From: Nostoc mirabile CHAB5784 | GTDB taxonomy: Bacteria; Cyanobacteriota; Cyanobacteriia; Cyanobacteriales; Nostocaceae | Reading direction: 5' to 3' | Assembly: GCF_020829645.1 (NCBI RefSeq) | Contig: NZ_JAIVFS010000041.1 | Location: 1-64,000 of the forward strand | DNA: 64,000 nucleotides | The notes under the pieces: model-generated | The model's input: the letters and a program-made list of their open reading frames with translations, nothing else | Told to the model about the DNA's origin: nothing | Database searches by the model: none | Part shown: one piece after another, positions 6,574-15,783 of the stretch | How positions within the stretch are numbered: position 1 is the stretch's first letter | How the letters are laid out: each line of letters starts with the position of its first letter | Position numbers and translations under genes: made by a program

Positions 6574-8274
6574 CTATTGCCCTGGAGCCCACTGACTGAT
6601 GCGGAAGATAACAAATTCCGCAGGGCGTACTGGAGCAACGCCAATTTCGATGTACAAACGACCGAGCATCATGGTATCTGGAGTATTGATTTCTCCATCG
6701 CACTTGACATAGAAAGCGTCAGCAGCACTTGCTCCCACTAGCGCTCCCTCGCGCCACAGGCGTTCCAAGAAACTGGAGACAGTAGCGTTAACGCGACCCC
6801 AGAGTCTAGAATCGTTCGGCTCGAACACTACCCACTGGGTACCAATTTCAATCGATTTTTCGATGTAGCTCATCAGGCGGCGAACAGGAATGTAGCGCCA
6901 CTGGATGTTATCCGGCTCGACCAGGGTGCGAGCGCCCCAAATCTTAATGCCGCGATTGAAGTTGGCAAAGTTGCGGATGCAGTTGATGCCTAAAGGGTTC
7001 AACAATTCCTGTTCGCGGAAGTTGGTTTCGTAGGCTAAACCGATGACACCGCGAGGAGTGTCGTTAGCGGGTGCTTTGTAAAGTCCTCTAGTTTCGTCGG
7101 TACGGCACCAGACACCCATCATGTGACCACAGGGAGGAATAGCAATCGGTCTACCGCCATTGCGGGGGTTAGCAACCTTGATCCAGGGATAGTAGAGAGC
7201 GGCAAACTGGGAGCGGCGGTTAAAAGCGCTCAACCACTGCGCTACGTGCTGCGGCTTGACTTGTTCAGCTGGTACTGCTGCACCATTTTTGCAAGGAGGC
7301 GAATCGAGAACTACCATGCGGAAAGGGGGGCTGGGCGAGGAGTTCTCACACCTGCTGATCATCATTTCCATGATACCGTGTACCTGATCAAGGTCTATTA
7401 GTCCCTCTTGGTAAACCCGCATCAGGTCTGGGCAGGCAATCATAGCAACGTCGTCAATTTCAAAAAGCCCCTGGACACCAGTGCGATCGTCGCGTGTCCC
7501 TTGCAAATCGCGGGGGAAGCGATCTGGAGTAGAAATATGAGGAGGTGGGCTGACCTCGTACATACCATTAACAGGACGGCGGGATAGAGGTTGCCCGCTT
7601 TGGGCGATATCCTCAATAGTCAGGAATTCAGATGTTTCCAGAACCGTAACTACATAGTCTGCTACCTGTGTATCGATGGCCGAGTTCATTGTCAGGTGCT
7701 CGTACCGTTCAAGCTCCTGCTCACCCCGCTTGACTACGACAGTGAAGAATTCGCCTGAGTCTAGTGGCGGTTCTGTACCTTCGGGTGCGTCTTCAGGGAG
7801 TGATTTAGGCGTACTGGATTGAATTTGCACAGTTAGCCGGGGGGTAGATCCTGGCAGAGCGAGTGCGCTTTCTTCTTCAGATGGCTTAATAGAGAACCGC
7901 AAAGATGGACGACCGCCTGAGTTTAACACCTTTGTAGCACTTTCTTCAGCAGGTGGTGCTGCCGAACCAGGCAGCTTGATACCGATGCTAGAAACCCAAC
8001 AGCGACCACCGCCATTCAGAAACCAACCGTAAACCGCAAAAGGCAGATAAGCATTGAAGTCTGTGAAGCCATCAGACCCTTGCTTGCCAAAGTATTCCAG
8101 GTATTGATCCCAACTGGTGACCATCATCGGTTGGAACAGTTCGGCGTCACCACGTACATCTTCGGTAAAGCCAATAAAACCAGCAACACTCAGGCTGACA
8201 CCTTCTATTGGGCGACTGCCACGGTCTACTTCTTCGACGTAGACACCAGGGGCAAAGTAATCTAATCTAGGCAT
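6574..8274 (-). CDS. CIS tail sheath protein
   Basis: A 566-residue contractile sheath subunit. The N-terminal FAPGVYVEEVDRGSRPIEGV is the hallmark start of phage/eCIS sheath proteins, followed by VAGFIGFTEDVRGD. A variable insertion domain (about residues 110-260) is followed by the conserved core (FEIDDVAMIACPDLM, LDSPP, YYPWIKVANP, IPPCGHMMGVWCRTDETRGLYKAPAN, GINCIRNFANFNRGIKIWGARTL, WRYIPVRRLMSYIEKSIE). The C-terminus is MMLGRLYIEIGVAPVRPAEFVIFRISQ. These motifs are shared with PVC/Afp sheaths. It surrounds the tube and contracts to drive ejection. Only one sheath gene is present. Confidence 0.95.
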   Translation of the reverse strand: MPRLDYFAPGVYVEEVDRGSRPIEGVSLSVAGFIGFTEDVRGDAELFQPMMVTSWDQYLEYFGKQGSDGFTDFNAYLPFAVYGWFLNGGGRCWVSSIGIKLPGSAAPPAEESATKVLNSGGRPSLRFSIKPSEEESALALPGSTPRLTVQIQSSTPKSLPEDAPEGTEPPLDSGEFFTVVVKRGEQELERYEHLTMNSAIDTQVADYVVTVLETSEFLTIEDIAQSGQPLSRRPVNGMYEVSPPPHISTPDRFPRDLQGTRDDRTGVQGLFEIDDVAMIACPDLMRVYQEGLIDLDQVHGIMEMMISRCENSSPSPPFRMVVLDSPPCKNGAAVPAEQVKPQHVAQWLSAFNRRSQFAALYYPWIKVANPRNGGRPIAIPPCGHMMGVWCRTDETRGLYKAPANDTPRGVIGLAYETNFREQELLNPLGINCIRNFANFNRGIKIWGARTLVEPDNIQWRYIPVRRLMSYIEKSIEIGTQWVVFEPNDSRLWGRVNATVSSFLERLWREGALVGASAADAFYVKCDGEINTPDTMMLGRLYIEIGVAPVRPAEFVIFRISQWAPGQ

Positions 8275-8348
8275 AAACGCTCTTTTTGTATTTCCTATAA
8301 AGTTGGCAATAAACAGGCACTAGACCTGCGTTTAATTAGTCTTTTGAG

Positions 8349-8882
8349 TTAATTCAATCTACTTGGATGTATTGGTTCTGCTTTTAGGTACAAGGGTATT
8401 GTTACTGTCACATATAAAGCTGGACGCAACCTGACGCCTAAAGCACTCCACAGAGCTAATGCTTCTTTTGGCTTAATGGCACAAACAAGCAATTGTAAGT
8501 TGCCATGACCACGCAGTGTAGGATCTAGCATCTCTTCTGGCAGCAAGCGGTGACGCAATAGTAGCTTTAATGCCTCTGACAGCAGACGTTGTTCCCCCAG
8601 CGCTGTAAACCCCCAGACACTTACCAAAAAAGACACATCAATCCAAACAGTTGAGTATTTCTCTGAGGTTGTATCTTTTGTGTCATAGCTATTCTTGCTC
8701 TCTAGTTGCCAAACTGAGTGTTGCCCTTCGTTATGTTCCCGGATGTCATAGCAGTAGAGGTTTAGCAATGGCTCCATACCCTGTTGTAGACCAGGGTGAT
8801 TAAAATCTATTTGCTCTGTACTGATTAGAGAAGTTCCACCAGCCAGGATCTCCGCCAACGTCTGAGTAACAGCAGGGAGCAT
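8349..8882 (-). CDS. DUF4255 (Pvc16 N-terminal-like) protein, 177 aa
   Basis: The protein matches the DUF4255 pattern: MLPAVTQTLAEIL at the N-terminus, a NLYCYDIREH segment where family members have LxLYxxxxN, VWIDVSFLVSVWG in the middle, then GEQRLLSEALKLLLRHRLLP. DUF4255 proteins (Pvc16/Afp16) cap or terminate the tube and sheath in PVC-type systems. This one is the first gene of the left arm and directly precedes the sheath. A second DUF4255 protein lies at 12165-13442, so the locus has two paralogues of different length. Role in tail termination is by family. Confidence 0.8.
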   Translation of the reverse strand: MLPAVTQTLAEILAGGTSLISTEQIDFNHPGLQQGMEPLLNLYCYDIREHNEGQHSVWQLESKNSYDTKDTTSEKYSTVWIDVSFLVSVWGFTALGEQRLLSEALKLLLRHRLLPEEMLDPTLRGHGNLQLLVCAIKPKEALALWSALGVRLRPALYVTVTIPLYLKAEPIHPSRLN

Positions 8883-9088
8883 AGAACATACTGGGCACTT
8901 AGTTTGTATAAATCTAGATTAAAGATAGATAAACCTGCTGGTTATTAGACTTTGGTCGAAAGTTTAAATATTGTGTCCTAATTAACTATGCAGCAGAAAA
9001 CACCACTAACCTAAGAATAAGTATTCATAGCTTGCGGTTAATGACATATTTTACATATTAGAGTAATCCAAGTAAAAAAATGCCCAAT

Positions 9089-9175
9089 TGTCATTGCGAA
9101 TGGAGCGAAGCGGAATCAAGCAATCTCTGAGTCTTTGTGATTGCTTCGCTCCACTGCGTTGCGCTCGCAATGACA
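9089..9175. repeat. Dispersed inverted repeat (TGTCATTGCGA...TCGCAATGACA)
   Basis: The 87-bp element has 11-bp complementary ends and an inner pair GGAGCGAAGC/GCTTCGCTCC, able to fold as a long hairpin. This type of TCATTGCGA-ended repeat is common in intergenic regions of cyanobacteria. It is non-coding. Confidence 0.8.
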
Positions 9176-9253
9176 GACTTTGGATCATTTATTTATTGGA
9201 ACACTCTTAGAGGATGTTTGAAAAGTGTTTGACTGTGATTTTAGGCACTTATT

Positions 9254-9329
9254 GATCCCCCCTAGCCCCCCTTAAAAAGGGGGAACCGGAATCTAAGTCC
9301 CCCTTAAAAAGGGGGATTTAGAGGGATCT
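9254..9329. repeat. CCCCCTTAAAAAGGGGG palindromic repeat
   Basis: Bounded by GATCCC..GGGATC and containing two palindromes CCCCCTTAAAAAGGGGG, so it can form a cruciform. The same family recurs at 11545-11690 and 16020-16105. Confidence 0.8.
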
Positions 9330-9588
9330 AGAACGTTTTGATACCGACAAGGAGACTTTTCAAATATCCTCTTAGACCTATTGCAAAATAATTTTGTGGT
9401 ATAATTAAAAATTTTGTTAAAAATGCACATCGAAATCGATGCAGAGAACTTTTATTACCTGATTAGTATGTCTGATTCAAATGGAGCGCAAATTCTAAAG
9501 CTCCCCTTTATACCATGAATTATTTTTGGAACAGGTCTATTGCCCATAGCGTGTGTGATCTTCCCACTGAGGAATTACTTTTTTTTGT

Positions 9589-10701
9589 ATGCAAAAATCA
9601 CTAGCTCAGATGTATGCAGCTTCTTCAACTACACCTTCGTCTCATCTATTAGGCTATCCAGATATGAGAAGTATCTGTCAGCTACAAGTTGAACAGTTAG
9701 CAACACAATTACCAAGCATTGCTGTCTGGAGCGTTTACAATGACCTAGATCGAGGAAAGAGTCGGATAGTGGCAGACTACAGGCAAGAACAATTAAGTTC
9801 TTATTCAGAAATTTCTTACCTGGAGTCAGAACTGTGGTGGGTAGATTCTTTACCTTCAAAGCAGTTGAGTGAACTGGCGATCGCAGCCACCTACAATGCC
9901 TACGTCTTTCCTCTGTGTCAGCAAGGATCTCATCCTGAGTATCTTTTGGTGTTGAGCTATCAGCCTCTTTCTGTATCCCAACAACAGTATGTAGAGCAAT
10001 CGGCTCTACTGTTGAGCCATTATCTAGCCCTTTATAAGGAATATTCTCGGCAAAAGGCAGAGATTCAATTACTTGAGCAAGCAGTACAGCGTTGTGAACA
10101 TCAAATTCGCAATCCTCTGGCTTTGATTGGTCTCTATGCCGAAAATCTTCGCCTTTCTTTGCCCACAGGCGCGGCGCAAGAACAAGCAAAAGTAATTGGG
10201 GAAACTGCACAGAAGTTAAGTAGTAACTTGAAGAGTTTGGTTTACTGTGGGCAGCAGGCCAAATTGCAAATTACTAGTTGCGATTTGAGGCTGGTATTGG
10301 CTGAGAGTATTCAAGATTTGCAACCTTGGCTGGAGCAAAAACAACTGCATGTATTGTATCCGAATGCGCCCATTATTTTAGCAGTGGATCGGTGGCAGTT
10401 AAAGCAAGTTTTCGACAATTTGTTGAGCAATGCTATTAGTTTTAGCCCTGAAGGGGGAACTATTAGCTGGCACTGGCAAATTTTTAGAAATGAAGCAATT
10501 TTTCAAGTACGCGATCGCGGCCCTGGATTTTCCCCAGAGGCTCTAGAACAAGCGTTTGTCCCTTTTTATACTCAAAGACCAGGAGGAACAGGGTTAGGAT
10601 TAGCGATCGCTAAAAAAATTCTCCTCGACCATCGCGGCAGTCTTTGGGTAGATAATCTCCCTGAAGGAGGGGCGCAGTTCTCCTTTACATTACCTTGCTG
10701 A
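9589..10701 (+). CDS. Sensor histidine kinase
   Basis: A 370-residue cytoplasmic two-component sensor kinase with no membrane segment. Residues 1-145 form a GAF-like input region without obvious ligand residues. A short coiled linker leads to the dimerisation/phosphoacceptor helix with H171 (CEHQIRNPLALIG). The HATPase domain follows with an N box around N277 (QVFDNLLSNAI), G1 (DRGPGF, 309-314), F box (FVPFYTQ) and G2 (GGTGLGLAIAKK, 332-343), all intact. It is followed at 10846 by a NarL-type response regulator, presumably its partner. Placed between the two arms of the CIS locus, the pair is a good candidate for controlling CIS expression; this is inference from position. Confidence 0.92.
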   Translation: MQKSLAQMYAASSTTPSSHLLGYPDMRSICQLQVEQLATQLPSIAVWSVYNDLDRGKSRIVADYRQEQLSSYSEISYLESELWWVDSLPSKQLSELAIAATYNAYVFPLCQQGSHPEYLLVLSYQPLSVSQQQYVEQSALLLSHYLALYKEYSRQKAEIQLLEQAVQRCEHQIRNPLALIGLYAENLRLSLPTGAAQEQAKVIGETAQKLSSNLKSLVYCGQQAKLQITSCDLRLVLAESIQDLQPWLEQKQLHVLYPNAPIILAVDRWQLKQVFDNLLSNAISFSPEGGTISWHWQIFRNEAIFQVRDRGPGFSPEALEQAFVPFYTQRPGGTGLGLAIAKKILLDHRGSLWVDNLPEGGAQFSFTLPC

Positions 10702-10845
10702 TCAAAACTAGCAATTACAGAAATCAGGCCATTTATTCTAACAACTAAGTCGCACCAATTTAAAAAATAATTGCGACACATAGATTTACAGAACCTAGAC
10801 ACAGAAAATAATTCCCAATCCAAAATCTAAAATCTAAAATCCAAA

Positions 10846-11517
10846 ATGGTATCACCTGTTTCAATTGTCCTAGTAGAGGATGAACCGTACTTTCGAGCAG
10901 GTTTGCTGACTCTGCTGAATTTTTACAGCAATAGCGGTAATGCACAGTTTCAGGTTGTCGGCGAAGCAGATTCGATGGATGCAGCCTTAAACTTAAGCGT
11001 ACAGCAACAGCCAAATTTGCTGTTGTTAGACTTGGAATTAGCTCAAGGGGATGGGATTACTACCCTGACCCGTTTGAGAGATTTATCCTACAAGGGTAAA
11101 GTACTAGTTTTGTCTGGACACAACGAGGAAGAATGGATATTTCGGGCAATGCAAGCTGGGGCTTGTGGGTACGTGTTGAAAGACCGTGTGGCCACGCAAC
11201 TTTGTGATGCGATCGCCACTGTCCTCAATAATCAGATATATCTTTCCCCAGAAGTATCAACTCAGTTTTTCCGCTTATTTCACTCTTATACCCAAGCTAC
11301 CTTGGATGCGGCACAAGGCATTCACTTAACTGAGCGGGAGAAAGAAGTTTTACAATGGCTAGTCAAAGGTGCTGCCAACGAACAGATTGCCCGCGAACTT
11401 TACATTACAATAGCTACGGTCAAAGCACATTTGACGGCCATATTTGAAAAATTAAAAGTTAACAGCCGCACTCAGGCGATCGTTAAAGCTTTAAAACTTA
11501 GCTTAGTTTCTGCTTAA
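10846..11517 (+). CDS. NarL/FixJ-family response regulator
   Basis: The 223-residue regulator has a receiver domain (acidic pair EDE at 11-13, phosphoacceptor D62 in LLLLDLELAQGDG, conserved S/T and K positions in VLVLSGH and GYVLKD). It also has a C-terminal LuxR-type helix-turn-helix (HLTEREKEVLQWLVKGAANEQIARELYI.. ATVKAHLTAIFEKLKVNSRTQAI). It acts as a DNA-binding transcription factor after phosphorylation, most likely by the kinase encoded 145 bp upstream. Expected targets include the divergent CIS operons, but no binding site could be assigned. Confidence 0.93.
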   Translation: MVSPVSIVLVEDEPYFRAGLLTLLNFYSNSGNAQFQVVGEADSMDAALNLSVQQQPNLLLLDLELAQGDGITTLTRLRDLSYKGKVLVLSGHNEEEWIFRAMQAGACGYVLKDRVATQLCDAIATVLNNQIYLSPEVSTQFFRLFHSYTQATLDAAQGIHLTEREKEVLQWLVKGAANEQIARELYITIATVKAHLTAIFEKLKVNSRTQAIVKALKLSLVSA

Positions 11518-12164
11518 AAGTCCTTTCGTCGGTAGCAAAACGTTATCGATCCCCCCAACCCCCCTTAAAAAGGGGGGCTTTAATTCCGGTTCTCCCTTTT
11601 TAAGGGGGGCTTTAATTCCGGTTCTGCCCTTTTTAAGGGAGGCTTTAATTCCGGTTCCCCCCTTTTTAAGGGGGGTTAGGGGGGATCGATAGGGAGCAAC
11701 GCGATTTTGTGAAGTCGGGTTTTAATTCTCAGTTACATAGCTAGATTCTCAATAAAAACAGCTATCTCGCTGCGATCGCACTATTAAACAGGTGATTTAT
11801 ACCCCTAATTTTTAGCACCTCACAAAATCGCGTTGCTCCCGATCAATAAGTGCCTAAGCTATATCAGCATTTAAGTTGCATAAAAGCAGGGCTGAAGCCC
11901 TTACTACGAGCGAATCATTCTAGAAAAATGAATGACGATTAGCTTAAAATCACAGCCAACTACTTTTCAAACAACCTCTTAAACCCAAGTCTCTCTAGTC
12001 GCGGCAGGAAACAGAGAGCAGTTTTCCTTCTGCCTCCTGCCCTCTGCCTCCTGCCTGACTCGATAAACCAGAAGGAACGATTTTTTCTGAGCTTTCAGGA
12101 GTTTGCTTGAATTGTAAAAGCTAAATTTCTTTACACTTAACACAAAATAAATAATAGATAACAA
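11518..12164. other. 647-bp intergenic region dominated by repeats
   Basis: It contains the CTTTTTAAGGGGGG repeat cluster (11545-11690). Beyond that, GGGAGCAACGCGATTTTGTGA (about 11693-11713) has its complement at 11820-11840, making a larger nested dyad. Near 12000-12055 there is a CTGCCTCCTGCC-type pyrimidine repeat. No gene was seen. Confidence 0.6.
11545..11690. repeat. Nested CCCCTTAAAAAGGGG repeats between ATCGATCCCCCC arms
   Basis: The outer arms ATCGATCCCCCC/GGGGGGATCGAT enclose three direct copies of GGCTTTAATTCCGGTTC alternating with CCTTTTTAAGGGGG palindromes. This is an expanded version of the repeat at 9254-9329, made by internal duplication of a roughly 35-bp unit. Confidence 0.85.
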
Positions 12165-13442
12165 ATGAGTAATTATTTAGCTATTGCCACTGTAACAGCA
12201 GTGCTACAAAGAACCTTGCAGGCAAGCATTCAACTGGATGTGGATAACGCTAGGGTAACAACAGTTAAGCCTAGTAATTTGGGAAGCGGTACGCCAGAAA
12301 CAGGGATTAATTTATTTCTTTACCATGTCACGCTTAATCATCTCTGGAGTAAAAATAATGGACATGCCTACAGAGAATCTAATCGACAGCCAACCAAACG
12401 CTCTCAAAGAGGTTTTGACCTCTACTATTTGCTTAGTTTCTATGGCAATGAAGTCGAGTTAGAACCGCAACGACTGCTGGGTAGCGTTGTGCGGACGCTG
12501 CAAGACTATTCAACAATTAATCAGCAGATGATTCAGGATACGCTGGCTGACTCAAGCTTTAGCTTTTTAGCTGATTCTGACCTTGCTAATCAAGTAGAAG
12601 CAATCAAAATTGAGTCACTCGATTTGTCTTTAGAAGATTTATCTAAGGTGTGGTCTGTACTTTTCCAGACTCCCTATAATTTATCAATTGCCTACCAAAC
12701 CAGCGTTGTTTTAATTGATGGGGCTGAGTCGGCTCAAAAAGCATTGCCTGTGCGGGAATACAAACCTTTACTCGTGCCTTTTATGGCTCAACCAATGGTA
12801 GAAAAGGTTGTGTCGCAAGCAGGTGTATATCAGCCAATTTTAGCAGACAGTTCTTTGATGATTCGAGGTCAGCGGTTAAAGGGCGATGTCACCCATGTGC
12901 GGATAGGTGATGTGGTGGTGACTCCAGAACAGGTTAGTGAAAAGCAGATAGTATTGCCTCTGTCAAGTGTATCTGCTGATGAGTTGCGGGCTGGTGTGCA
13001 GAGGTTGCAAGTAGTTCATCAAGTAATGACAGGAATACCGCCAGCGCCTAGAGGCAGAGTTGAGTCAAATGCTGTCGCTGTTGTAGTGCGCCCAACGATT
13101 ATACAAGTTAAAGTATCTAAGATTCAAGGGAGTGGAGATGAACTGCGATCGGCTGAGGTAAGTATTAAAGTTAATCTCAAAATTGCCAAAGGGCAGCAGG
13201 TAGTTTTGTTGCTCAATGAGCGTTCGACAAATGATCCTGTAGGTTATATGTTTGAAGCTTCTAAGCGACGGCAAGAAAATACTAATTTGATTAAATTTGT
13301 GATCTCTGGAGTTAAGACGGGAGAATATTTAGCGCGTGTACAAGTGGACGGTGCGGAAAGTATTTTGAGCGTGGATACAAATTCAGATAGTCAAACTTTC
13401 AATCAGTATATTAGTCCGAAAATAGCGATTAAGAATAGGTAA
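12165..13442 (+). CDS. DUF4255 (Pvc16-like) protein with C-terminal extension, 425 aa
   Basis: The first roughly 180 residues are a clear DUF4255 domain: MSNYLAIATVTAVLQRTLQ, NLFLYHVTLNHLWSKNN, a GFDLYYLLSFYGNEVELEPQRLLGSVVRTLQ block and YNLSIAYQTSVVLID. The remaining part looks like Ig/IPT-like beta domains (ILADSSLMIRGQRLKGDVTHVRIGD). Such extended DUF4255 proteins occur in cyanobacterial CIS loci and probably cap the distal end of the sheath and tube. It is the long paralogue of the 177-aa protein at 8349-8882. It follows the two-component system but is separated from it by a repeat-rich gap, so it probably has its own promoter. Confidence 0.85.
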   Translation: MSNYLAIATVTAVLQRTLQASIQLDVDNARVTTVKPSNLGSGTPETGINLFLYHVTLNHLWSKNNGHAYRESNRQPTKRSQRGFDLYYLLSFYGNEVELEPQRLLGSVVRTLQDYSTINQQMIQDTLADSSFSFLADSDLANQVEAIKIESLDLSLEDLSKVWSVLFQTPYNLSIAYQTSVVLIDGAESAQKALPVREYKPLLVPFMAQPMVEKVVSQAGVYQPILADSSLMIRGQRLKGDVTHVRIGDVVVTPEQVSEKQIVLPLSSVSADELRAGVQRLQVVHQVMTGIPPAPRGRVESNAVAVVVRPTIIQVKVSKIQGSGDELRSAEVSIKVNLKIAKGQQVVLLLNERSTNDPVGYMFEASKRRQENTNLIKFVISGVKTGEYLARVQVDGAESILSVDTNSDSQTFNQYISPKIAIKNR

Positions 13443-13496
13443 TAATGTTATTTGTAATTACCGCAATTCTATAACCATTTATTTTATTTGTTGCTC

Positions 13497-13575
13497 GTAG
13501 GGTGCGTTAGCATCAGCGTAACGCACCGGAAATAAACAAAGAGTTGGTGCGTTACATTTCATTAACGCACCCTAC
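13497..13575. repeat. Single copy of the GTAGGGTGCGTTAG dyad
   Basis: The same inverted repeat that makes up the 137-bp tandem array at 131-630 (GTAGGGTGCGTTAGCATCAG ... TTAACGCACCCTAC), here alone and followed by a HIP1-like octamer. Non-coding. Confidence 0.85.
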
Positions 13576-13663
13576 AAGAGCTGCGATCGCACTATCAAGA
13601 CAGTCGCTACAAGATTCGCGATCGCACTATATATCCCAAATCGTATTGGACATTTCTGTAATT

Positions 13664-13906
13664 TCACTCATCCCCCAATTTGGCGGATAAATACCTTGAG
13701 TGATCAAGCGATCGCACTTTATGAGAAAGGTGCGTCGGTTGGGCGCATTGGGGAATATGTGCGGCGGTGGTCCTGATTGGTGAGGAGTGGCTGTTTCTGC
13801 CATATTGAAAATCTAGTTCATTACGCAGAGACCCAGTAGAAACGGCGTTCGCACTTTTTTGGGTTATTTGCGAAATAGAGCCTACATCAGCGAGGAACCC
13901 TTTCAT
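13664..13906 (-). CDS. Short hypothetical protein overlapping the effector stop codon
   Basis: An 80-codon frame whose ATG overlaps the stop of the DUF4157 gene (TAATG, 13908-13904), as in coupled genes. The product has no recognisable motif and is Ser/His-rich. Such a position after a candidate toxin would suit an immunity or accessory protein, but the composition is not clearly protein-like and it may be chance. Low confidence. Confidence 0.3.
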   Translation of the reverse strand: MKGFLADVGSISQITQKSANAVSTGSLRNELDFQYGRNSHSSPIRTTAAHIPQCAQPTHLSHKVRSLDHSRYLSAKLGDE

Positions 13907-15315
13907 TAAACTCCAGCTGAATTATACAACCAGCCACGACCCGGCATCATATTTGCATCCTCTCCTATACCTTCTACTATTATTGTAAGCTGCGGAGTGC
14001 GGTGAATTAATGTGCCTGTCGTTCTATCCATTACTATTTGGTAAAAGTTGAAAACCCAATGAATCTCATCAACCGGCCTAAATCCATCGACTCCTGGGAT
14101 ATCTTGGGTCATAACGAAACTGATGTCTGGGGTGGCTTGTCCGGCTTGAATAAAATGTTCACTCCTATATAAGTCATCATGTTCGTCTGTGCGATGATGG
14201 TATGCTCCATTAAACCCTATTCGTGCTGCTGCACGCCTAGCAGAACTGGATTGAACAAATTGCCAAAATGCTAGGTCGTTCAAAAATTCGTTCTCTCCGA
14301 CTTGGGAGTTAAACAACAATTGGGTATGAAAACTAAAATTATGGCTATTGTTGTTTGGATTGTAATAATGGGCATTCAGATAAATTCGTATTCCAATAAA
14401 ATTATGCCTAACCTCATCTAGTCTTTGTATGTGCGCTCCTGAAACTAATGATTGGTTTATGTGCGTCGCTTCTGTATATTTTTCATGTGTCTCCCGCTTT
14501 TTCCAGATTACTTTTGGTTGCATTTCGCCGTTTCGACTATCAGGTTTCTCCTGTATGTCAGTATTTTGTTTTCTTTTTCCCCCTCCTTGCTGCACCACAT
14601 GAGTCAACTCATGGGCAATCAACTCCTGCCCCCCACGACTCCACGGCTCATACGCCCCCTGCCGAAAGAACACATCCTGCCCCGTCGTAAATGCTTTCGC
14701 CTGAATCGAGCGCGCCAACATATCCGCCTGCGCCCCCGTATGCACGCGCACTCCTCCAAAATCCGCCCCAAACGCCCTCTCCATCGGCTCTCTTACCGTC
14801 GGCGACAACGGCTGTCCCCCGCCTTTGGCACGCTGCAACTCCCCTTCCCACTCGCTGGAAATTTCTCCCCCTGCATCACCCGCCGCCCGCACTGTTATCT
14901 GCCGTTGCACCCGTCCCGCTTCCCCGCCGTTGGCTATACTCCCACCCTCCGACGTTGTTTTCCTTGCTCTGAATGCGGTACTGTGTATTTCATCTACCAC
15001 TTGCCGCGCCACGCGGTCAGCCTCTTGCTCGTACACATCGCCCACTGTGCCGAGGGTCAGCTTTGCTTGCACTCCTCCGAGTCCCAATATTGGTAAAGGT
15101 TCGGGTGGGCTGGCTGATGCGAGTGAGCGGTTGATATTATCAATCATCCCTCCCGGCTGATTTTGTTTCATCTCAGAGTGGTCAAGGCGGGCTTCGTGTC
15201 CCTCTTCCTTTCTCGCTATCTCAGGAAATGGTCTGGCGGAGAATCCTTTTCTTGCTGTTTGCACTGCGGGGGGCTGCCACGATTTCGCTTGTACCTTTCC
15301 ACTCTGTTTGGACAT
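13906..15315 (-). CDS. DUF4157-domain protein, candidate CIS effector
   Basis: A 469-residue protein. The N-terminal region contains the VQAKLTLGTVGDVYEQEADRVA segment typical of eCIS-associated proteins. The DUF4157 core lies at about 170-245 (LSPTVREPMERAFGADFGGVRVHTG, AFTTGQDVFFRQGAY, GGQELIAHELTHVVQQ), with HELTH at 235-239 as in zinc metalloprotease-like motifs. DUF4157 marks proteins carried or released by eCIS. The C-terminal domain (about 295-469: YLNAHYYNPNN, FHTQLLFNSQVG, DEIHWVFNFYQIVMDR) matches nothing I know and is the likely variable payload. It is encoded opposite to its neighbours, just left of the second ATPase, the usual spot for cargo. Confidence 0.87.
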   Translation of the reverse strand: MSKQSGKVQAKSWQPPAVQTARKGFSARPFPEIARKEEGHEARLDHSEMKQNQPGGMIDNINRSLASASPPEPLPILGLGGVQAKLTLGTVGDVYEQEADRVARQVVDEIHSTAFRARKTTSEGGSIANGGEAGRVQRQITVRAAGDAGGEISSEWEGELQRAKGGGQPLSPTVREPMERAFGADFGGVRVHTGAQADMLARSIQAKAFTTGQDVFFRQGAYEPWSRGGQELIAHELTHVVQQGGGKRKQNTDIQEKPDSRNGEMQPKVIWKKRETHEKYTEATHINQSLVSGAHIQRLDEVRHNFIGIRIYLNAHYYNPNNNSHNFSFHTQLLFNSQVGENEFLNDLAFWQFVQSSSARRAAARIGFNGAYHHRTDEHDDLYRSEHFIQAGQATPDISFVMTQDIPGVDGFRPVDEIHWVFNFYQIVMDRTTGTLIHRTPQLTIIVEGIGEDANMMPGRGWLYNSAGV

Positions 15316-15513
15316 AATTTTTCCTCGCTACCCTCTATTTTATGTATGATATTTTAGGGAAATTGCAGAATTCCTACTATAGCTGAAAGTATAAACTTGC
15401 ACTCTTCTATAATAATTAATTAGTGTACAGGCGTTGCTTCTGGATACAAGCATTATTATGACTTTTCTGTACCGTTTGTCACTAAATACGCCTGTTTGGT
15501 GCGTTATGGATAC

Positions 15514-15783
15514 GCCGAAATAACAAATGCGATCGCCGAAATAACAAATGAGTTCGCCGAAATCACAAATGGGTTCGCCAAAGTAACAAATGGGTTCCCC
15601 GAAATCACAAATGGGTTCGCCAAAGTAACAAATGGGTTCCCCGAAATCACAAATGGGTTCCCCGAAATCACAAATGGGTTCCCCGAAATCACAAATGGGT
15701 TCCCCGAAATCACAAATGGGTTCCCCGAAATCACAAATGGGTTCCCCGAAATCACAAATGGGTTCCCCGAAATCACAAATGCC
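15514..15783. repeat. 21-bp minisatellite, 13 units
   Basis: The unit is CCCGAAATCACAAATGGGTTC, repeated 13 times. The first two and last units are diverged (AATAACAAATGCGATC, ATGCC). Two middle units share the variant GCCAAAGTAACAAATGGGTTC, showing duplication of a two-unit block. The six most 3' full copies are identical, implying recent expansion. The unit length is divisible by three and lacks stops in several frames, which creates false open frames on both strands. Confidence 0.95.

Larger units (their letters stand above)
8883..9588. other. 706-bp divergent intergenic region between the two CIS arms
   Basis: The region between the left-arm DUF4255 gene and the right-arm histidine kinase must hold promoters for both directions, but no consensus could be picked out. 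It carries two dispersed palindromic repeats (9089-9175 and 9254-9329, listed separately) and an A/T-rich stretch before 9589. No coding frame was supported. Confidence 0.5.

Noticed and set aside
9629..10210. Minus-strand 193-codon frame opposite the histidine kinase
   Set aside because: Antisense to an intact kinase with all motifs; no domain seen.
14448..15160. Plus-strand frames opposite the DUF4157 gene
   Set aside because: Pro/His/Arg-rich shadows of the GC-rich effector N-terminus, without motif or start signals.
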